Shown here in pieces: positions 6,649 through 6,805 of a stretch of DNA of 6,805 nt (the first letter of the stretch is position 1; every line of letters starts with the position of its first letter). The notes beneath the pieces were generated by a model that ran no database searches, was not told the origin of the DNA, and saw nothing but the letters and a program-made list of their open reading frames with translations. Location of the stretch: NCBI GenBank assembly GCA_018828205.1, contig JAHJWA010000103.1, positions 1 through 6,805 on the forward strand, in the 5' to 3' direction. A program made the position numbers and the translations under genes. Source of the DNA: Alphaproteobacteria bacterium. Its GTDB lineage: Bacteria; Pseudomonadota; Alphaproteobacteria; Sphingomonadales; Sphingomonadaceae.

Positions 6649-6653
6649 CCGGC

Positions 6654-6805
6654 TCAGTAGCGGTAATGCTCGGGCTTGAACGGACCCTCGACCGGCACGC
6701 CGATATAGTCGGCCTGGACCTTGGTCAGCTTGGTCAGCTTGACCCCGAGCTTGTCGAGATGCAGCGCGGCGACCTTCTCGTCGAGATGCTTGGGCAGGAC
6801 GTAGA
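6654..6805 (-). CDS. ahcY: Adenosylhomocysteinase (S-adenosyl-L-homocysteine hydrolase), C-terminal end
   Basis: Only the last 49 complete codons and the TGA are in the window; the rest lies beyond the right edge. The enzyme hydrolyses S-adenosylhomocysteine, the by-product of SAM-dependent methylation, to homocysteine and adenosine using bound NAD, as a cytoplasmic oligomer. I translated this tail from the sequence: it begins YVLPKHLDEKVAALHL, continues with DKLGVKLTKLTKVQADYIGV and ends PVEGPFKPEHYRY. The terminal KPEHYRY is the hallmark of AhcY: its conserved Lys and Tyr reach into the neighbouring subunit to contact NAD. It appears intact and ends normally. A strong hairpin follows immediately, and divL starts about 135 bases downstream on the same strand, so ahcY is probably a separate transcription unit. 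Confidence 0.97.
   Translation of the reverse strand, partial: YVLPKHLDEKVAALHLDKLGVKLTKLTKVQADYIGVPVEGPFKPEHYRY

Noticed and set aside
5908..6660. 250-residue plus-strand open frame crossing the divL start and the terminator
   Set aside because: It covers an intergenic hairpin and the end of ahcY, and is Ser/Arg-rich with no recognisable domain.

Overview
The window is GC-rich, densely coding alphaproteobacterial chromosome. Gene order and protein sequences resemble Sphingomonadales (Sphingomonas or Erythrobacter type); this placement is a judgement from memory, not a search. Every gene I can support lies on the minus strand, so transcription runs from high to low coordinates.

Layout in the direction of transcription: (1) the last 49 complete codons of ahcY (adenosylhomocysteinase), running off the right edge; (2) a strong GC-rich hairpin just after its stop, probably its terminator; (3) a short non-coding gap of about 90 bases with no convincing promoter; (4) a five-gene overlapping cluster: a DivL-like membrane-anchored multi-PAS kinase-family protein, tsaE, amgK, murU and the N-terminal two thirds of addB, which runs off the left edge. 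The junctions overlap by 4, 4, 4 and 8 bases, which indicates one polycistronic message with translational coupling. addA would be expected beyond the left edge.

The cluster joins four kinds of work: cell-cycle signalling (DivL), tRNA t6A modification (TsaE), peptidoglycan sugar recycling (AmgK makes MurNAc-1-phosphate and MurU converts it to UDP-MurNAc), and double-strand-break repair (AddB). The most notable feature is that the large kinase-like protein has tyrosine where the phospho-accepting histidine should be in its H-box, while its ATP-binding domain looks largely intact. This is the hallmark of Caulobacter DivL and is why I call it DivL rather than a generic sensor kinase. The individual genes belong to known families; I found no wholly undescribed system, mobile element, CRISPR array, tRNA or rRNA. 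The long open frames on the plus strand, and several on the minus strand, are shadows caused by high GC.
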